DNA from: Paraburkholderia sprentiae WSM5005
GTDB taxonomy: Bacteria > Pseudomonadota > Gammaproteobacteria > Burkholderiales > Burkholderiaceae
Reading direction: 5' to 3'
Length of the DNA: 64,000 bases
Assembly (NCBI RefSeq): GCF_001865575.2
Contig: NZ_CP017562.2
Coordinates: forward strand, 868,001-932,000
Under the pieces are notes generated by a model, which was not told the DNA's origin, searched no databases, and saw only the letters and a list, made by a program, of their open reading frames with translations. The position numbers were made by a program, and so were the translations under genes. Position 1 is the stretch's first letter; every line of letters starts with the position of its first letter. Positions 61,564 to 64,000 of this stretch are shown piece by piece.

Positions 61564-61842
61564 TTACCTCCGCCGCGCCCCATGCTGCGCCGGCCGTGGC
61601 GCACCGCCACCGCTCGAACGCTCGTCCTTGTGGCGGAAATTGATCCGCCCCTTGGTCAGGTCGTAGACCGACAATTCGAGCGTCACGCGATCGCCCGCGA
61701 GAATACGGATATGGTTCTTGCGCATACGTCCGGACGCATAAGCGCCGACCACCACGCCGTTGTCGAGCGTCACGCGGTAGCGGCTGTCCGGAAGCACTTC
61801 GTCGACGATACCGTCAAGTTCAATCAGTTCTTCTTTCGCCAT
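61564..61842 (-). CDS. infA: Translation initiation factor IF-1, second type with C-terminal extension
   Basis: A 92-residue protein. Residues 1-72 are the OB fold of IF-1: [60 protein letters not shown] and [12 protein letters not shown]. Normal IF-1 ends there; here about 20 residues rich in Gly, Pro and Arg follow. It stands alone rather than inside the ribosomal protein operon, where the housekeeping infA of Burkholderiales normally lies, so it is probably the second copy. Might serve under special conditions such as cold. Confidence 0.88.
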   Translation of the reverse strand: MAKEELIELDGIVDEVLPDSRYRVTLDNGVVVGAYASGRMRKNHIRILAGDRVTLELSVYDLTKGRINFRHKDERSSGGGAPRPAQHGARRR

Positions 61843-61977
61843 GCATAACTCCTGGTCGATGGGATAAAGGGGAAATCGGCCGCGGACATTGCGAGCGGCG
61901 CGAGTGGGGATTCGTTGGAAAAGCCGCGGCGCCCGAGAGCACGCTGCGCGACGTCAGTGACGCGCCGATGACGCCGC

Positions 61978-62259
61978 TCAAAGATCGGCGACCGATTGAC
62001 CGCTCACCTGGCCATCGATCAGCCGCTCGGCATGCACCATGCACGCGATGCGCGCCTTGCCCGTGCCGTCGAACGGAAACAGATACTGCAGGCGGAACAC
62101 CCGGCCGTCGGCTGCCGGATTGGCGCCGACGCGGCAGATGCGCACCGACGCGTCGTAACCGGCGTCCGGATTGCGGGTCGCTTGTGCGCCCGCGGGGCGG
62201 CGCGGATAAACGAGCGGGTGGATTTCGTAACCCTTGTAGGTTTTGACTGCTGGATTCAT
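61978..62259 (-). CDS. Small conserved hypothetical protein (YKGYE family)
   Basis: A 93-residue protein starting MNPAVKTYKGYEIHPLVYPR, followed by a beta-rich body (DASVRICRVGANPAADGRVF, LQYLFPFDGTGKARIACMVH). The opening is shared with the 71-residue protein at 43091-43306. The ATG at 62259 is preferred because the conserved opening starts there. Function unknown. It lies 135 bases upstream of infA on the same strand and may be co-transcribed with it. Confidence 0.65.
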   Translation of the reverse strand: MNPAVKTYKGYEIHPLVYPRRPAGAQATRNPDAGYDASVRICRVGANPAADGRVFRLQYLFPFDGTGKARIACMVHAERLIDGQVSGQSVADL

Positions 62260-62818
62260 GGAAAACGTGTCCTGTATTACGTGGTTCACGCGCCGCGTGC
62301 ATCGCGCTGCTTTCCGGCAGCGCCCCTTTGACGCGTTGCGACGTGGACCGGCGGCGCAGCACCGATGCGCGCGCCGCGACAAATGGTTGGCACAGGCCTG
62401 CTAGACCCGGCGGGCTCAATGACAATGGCTCGAGCGGTCGCGCGAAACGCGGATTCGACCGAAAAAACGCTGAAGCGGCGCGTCGATTCGCGCGCCGTAC
62501 GCATGGTGCTGAACCGCTCGGTTGTACTTCTCGCGACGACGAATGCAGGCGGCGCATTGCCGGAATGACGGGCTCGCCGATAAGCGGCGGTCGAACAGTC
62601 GGGGGTGGTGCGGAGATGCCGGTTTGAGACTGCCTGATGCTGCCAGTGCTATATGGGTGCGAGGTGCAGCTATTGCAATATGATGCCTCAAATGCGACTG
62701 ATTGGATAGTGCAAACTTCAGCGCGCAGCCGCAACGACCCGCTGGCGGGGCTTCGCGAGCGCTTGGCAAAGGCATGTGAGGTGCGCGCCGCGCGCGCGAA
62801 GCTCGCGATCCTAACGCG
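62260..62818. other. Intergenic region, no gene seen
   Basis: A 559-bp region between two small genes on the minus strand. Frames on both strands show no family pattern. A slightly AT-rich part lies at 62640-62720. Presumed upstream region of the gene ending at 61978. Confidence 0.4.
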
Positions 62819-63037
62819 TCAGCGCGACGTCTCGGCGACGCGCTTCTGCAATTCGCGCGCGGCCGCGAGCGGCAGGCGCGCATCGTCCCAGCCGGACAGC
62901 CATTCGACTTCCTTCGCCGTGAAGACCTGACCGTGGTTGCGCAGCGCGTACTGCAGGGAATCGATGACGTGGTTGCGGATGATCTCCGGCGTGCGCTTGT
63001 CGTCGAGCACGGCGCGAAGCGCTTCGAGTGTGGACAT
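62819..63037 (-). CDS. Small conserved hypothetical protein
   Basis: A 72-residue soluble helical protein: MSTLEALRAVLDDKRTPEII, RNHVIDSLQYALRNHGQVFT, AKEVEWLSGWDDARLPLAAA, ending RVAETSR. I recall no function. The regular amphipathic helices and normal codon use support a real gene. No partner genes nearby. Confidence 0.6.
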   Translation of the reverse strand: MSTLEALRAVLDDKRTPEIIRNHVIDSLQYALRNHGQVFTAKEVEWLSGWDDARLPLAAARELQKRVAETSR

Positions 63038-63273
63038 CGGTTGGCTCCGTTCGGTCGGATATTGGTGGATCCGCGTTTATCGCATGAAAAAAAAGCGTCC
63101 GCGAGGTCGACAAAATTGCCGTCGTGCGTTGATTCGCGGCGCCAGCGCGAGGCCGCTACAATGGCGACTTCCTGAATTGCCGACCGGGCGTGCGCGCCGG
63201 CGTCGGCGGCAGGCGCCTCGCATCGTCGTCATTCGGCATCGCGCGGCGCCTGCTTCGAACCTCGCGTTTTTCC

Positions 63274-63918
63274 ATGCGCAACCCGAACGTGTCTCCTGTC
63301 AAAGACTTGCTGCTGAAGCGCTACGCGCCGATCGCCGACGGCATCGCCGCGCTGCTCTATCCGTGCGCCGAAGTGGTGATTCACGATCTACGCGATCAGA
63401 CCATCGCGTATCTGGTCAACAATCTGTCGCGGCTCGAGGTGGGTGCGCCGTCGGTGCTCGACGACGCGCACTTCGCGGCGCGCGGCCAGACCATCGGTCC
63501 CTACGAGAAACTGAACTGGGACGGCCGCCGCATGCGTTGCGTGAGCAACATCCTGTTCGACGACGACGGCAAGCCCGCCGGCATGCTGTGCGTGAACTTC
63601 AACATCGCCGTGTTCGAGGATGTGCGCTCGACGCTCGATCTGTTCATCAAGGGCGGCACGATGACGGAGGCGCCCACCGACGACCTGTTCCGCGACGACT
63701 GGCAGGACCGCATCAACACCTATCTGCACACCTGGTTGCGCGACCGGCAGATTGGCATCAATGCGCTGACGCGCGAGCACAAGCGCGAAATCGTCGAGGC
63801 GCTGCACGCACAGGGCGCGTTTCGCGGCCGCAGCTCGGCGAATTACGTCGCCGCGGTGCTGACGATGGGCCGCGCGACCGTCTACAAGATCCTCAAGCAG
63901 ATGAAAGAGGGCGGCTGA
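63274..63918 (+). CDS. YheO/DauR-type transcriptional regulator (PAS-like plus HTH)
   Basis: A 214-residue regulator. Residues 1-115 are the YheO-like PAS domain (LLKRYAPIADGIAALLYPCA, EVVIHDLRDQTIAYLVNNLS, GKPAGMLCVNFNIAVFEDV). The C-terminal 60 residues are the DauR-type helix-turn-helix: LTREHKREIVEALHAQGAFR, then SSANYVAAVLTMGRATVYKI. DauR of Pseudomonas represses D-arginine catabolism, while others have unknown ligands. The ATG at 63274 is set by the domain start. It is followed after 60 bases by the start of another gene. Confidence 0.85.
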   Translation: MRNPNVSPVKDLLLKRYAPIADGIAALLYPCAEVVIHDLRDQTIAYLVNNLSRLEVGAPSVLDDAHFAARGQTIGPYEKLNWDGRRMRCVSNILFDDDGKPAGMLCVNFNIAVFEDVRSTLDLFIKGGTMTEAPTDDLFRDDWQDRINTYLHTWLRDRQIGINALTREHKREIVEALHAQGAFRGRSSANYVAAVLTMGRATVYKILKQMKEGG

Positions 63919-63978
63919 GTTCAGGCGCGCGCCGCGCTTGCAAATGCTTCGATCACGCCCAAAACAAGGACATACGCG

Positions 63979-64000
63979 ATGCGCTACCGCCACTACAAAG
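63979..64000 (+). CDS. Start of a probable DUF1653 protein, 3' partial
   Basis: The window ends seven codons into a frame reading MRYRHYK, with AAGGACATACGCG before the ATG. DUF1653 proteins typically open with xYRHYKG, hence the suggestion. Too short for certainty. Confidence 0.4.

Overview
The window is a GC-rich, gene-dense bacterial chromosome segment that looks like a Burkholderiales member, most likely Paraburkholderia or a close relative. Pointers are the DUF4148 secreted protein, a short H-NS-family protein, a second IF-1 gene, a NodT-type outer-membrane efflux lipoprotein, and a non-phosphorylating L-rhamnose cluster with a rhaSTPQ-type transporter. No rRNA, complete tRNA or CRISPR array was seen. 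The left ~48 kb is accessory in character (catabolic operons, efflux, gene remnants). The right ~15 kb holds the rhamnose cluster, nitrogen control and small conserved genes.

Layout. 1-1908: 3' part of an isoquinoline oxidoreductase-like molybdenum hydroxylase subunit. 2074-3484: decayed genes (frameshifted EAL protein, ankyrin fragment) around a small YjfB-like ORF. 3485-14270: a DHA2 exporter divergent from a CoxM/CoxS/CoxL-type molybdenum hydroxylase operon (plus 3-hydroxyisobutyrate dehydrogenase-like protein, CoxG, NIPSNAP, SDR), then remnants, a DUF4148 protein, a monooxygenase-fold protein and a TetR regulator. TCGTC...GACGA-type dyads lie in the exporter/CoxM divergent promoter, in front of tetR and behind tetR, so the whole block probably forms one regulon. 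14672-16332: frameshifted chemotaxis receptor. 16393-20481: threonine aldolase remnant, FCD-type GntR regulator, gamma-glutamyltransferase and OFA-family transporter. 20841-30292: SDR, OmpR-type two-component system and a complete HME-type RND efflux system. 30533-37516: amino-acid-type ABC transporter with fused permease and ATPase, an FmdA amidase, an AraC-FmdA fusion protein and a RidA protein. 37564-39445: truncated DeoR gene next to a dead P4-type integrase. 39336-48951: desaturase, CDP-diacylglycerol pyrophosphatase, amidase, FMN reductase, DnaJ-domain protein, phosphatase/arsenate reductase-like protein, H-NS-like protein and small hypotheticals. 49114-59090: L-rhamnose oxidation and uptake. 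59187-60933: nasTS with a sigma-54 promoter. 61564-64000: IF-1, small proteins, a YheO/DauR-type regulator and the start of a DUF1653-like gene.

How the genes work together. The rhamnose cluster provides ABC import, anomer interconversion, oxidation to the lactone, lactone hydrolysis, dehydration and a second oxidation; the final hydrolase is not in the window. The amide cluster couples uptake of a polar substrate to two FmdA-type domains, one joined to an AraC DNA-binding domain, the most unusual arrangement here. The molybdenum hydroxylase operon probably oxidises an unidentified substrate whose signal is read by the TetR protein.

All family assignments come from reading motifs by eye; no database search was possible.
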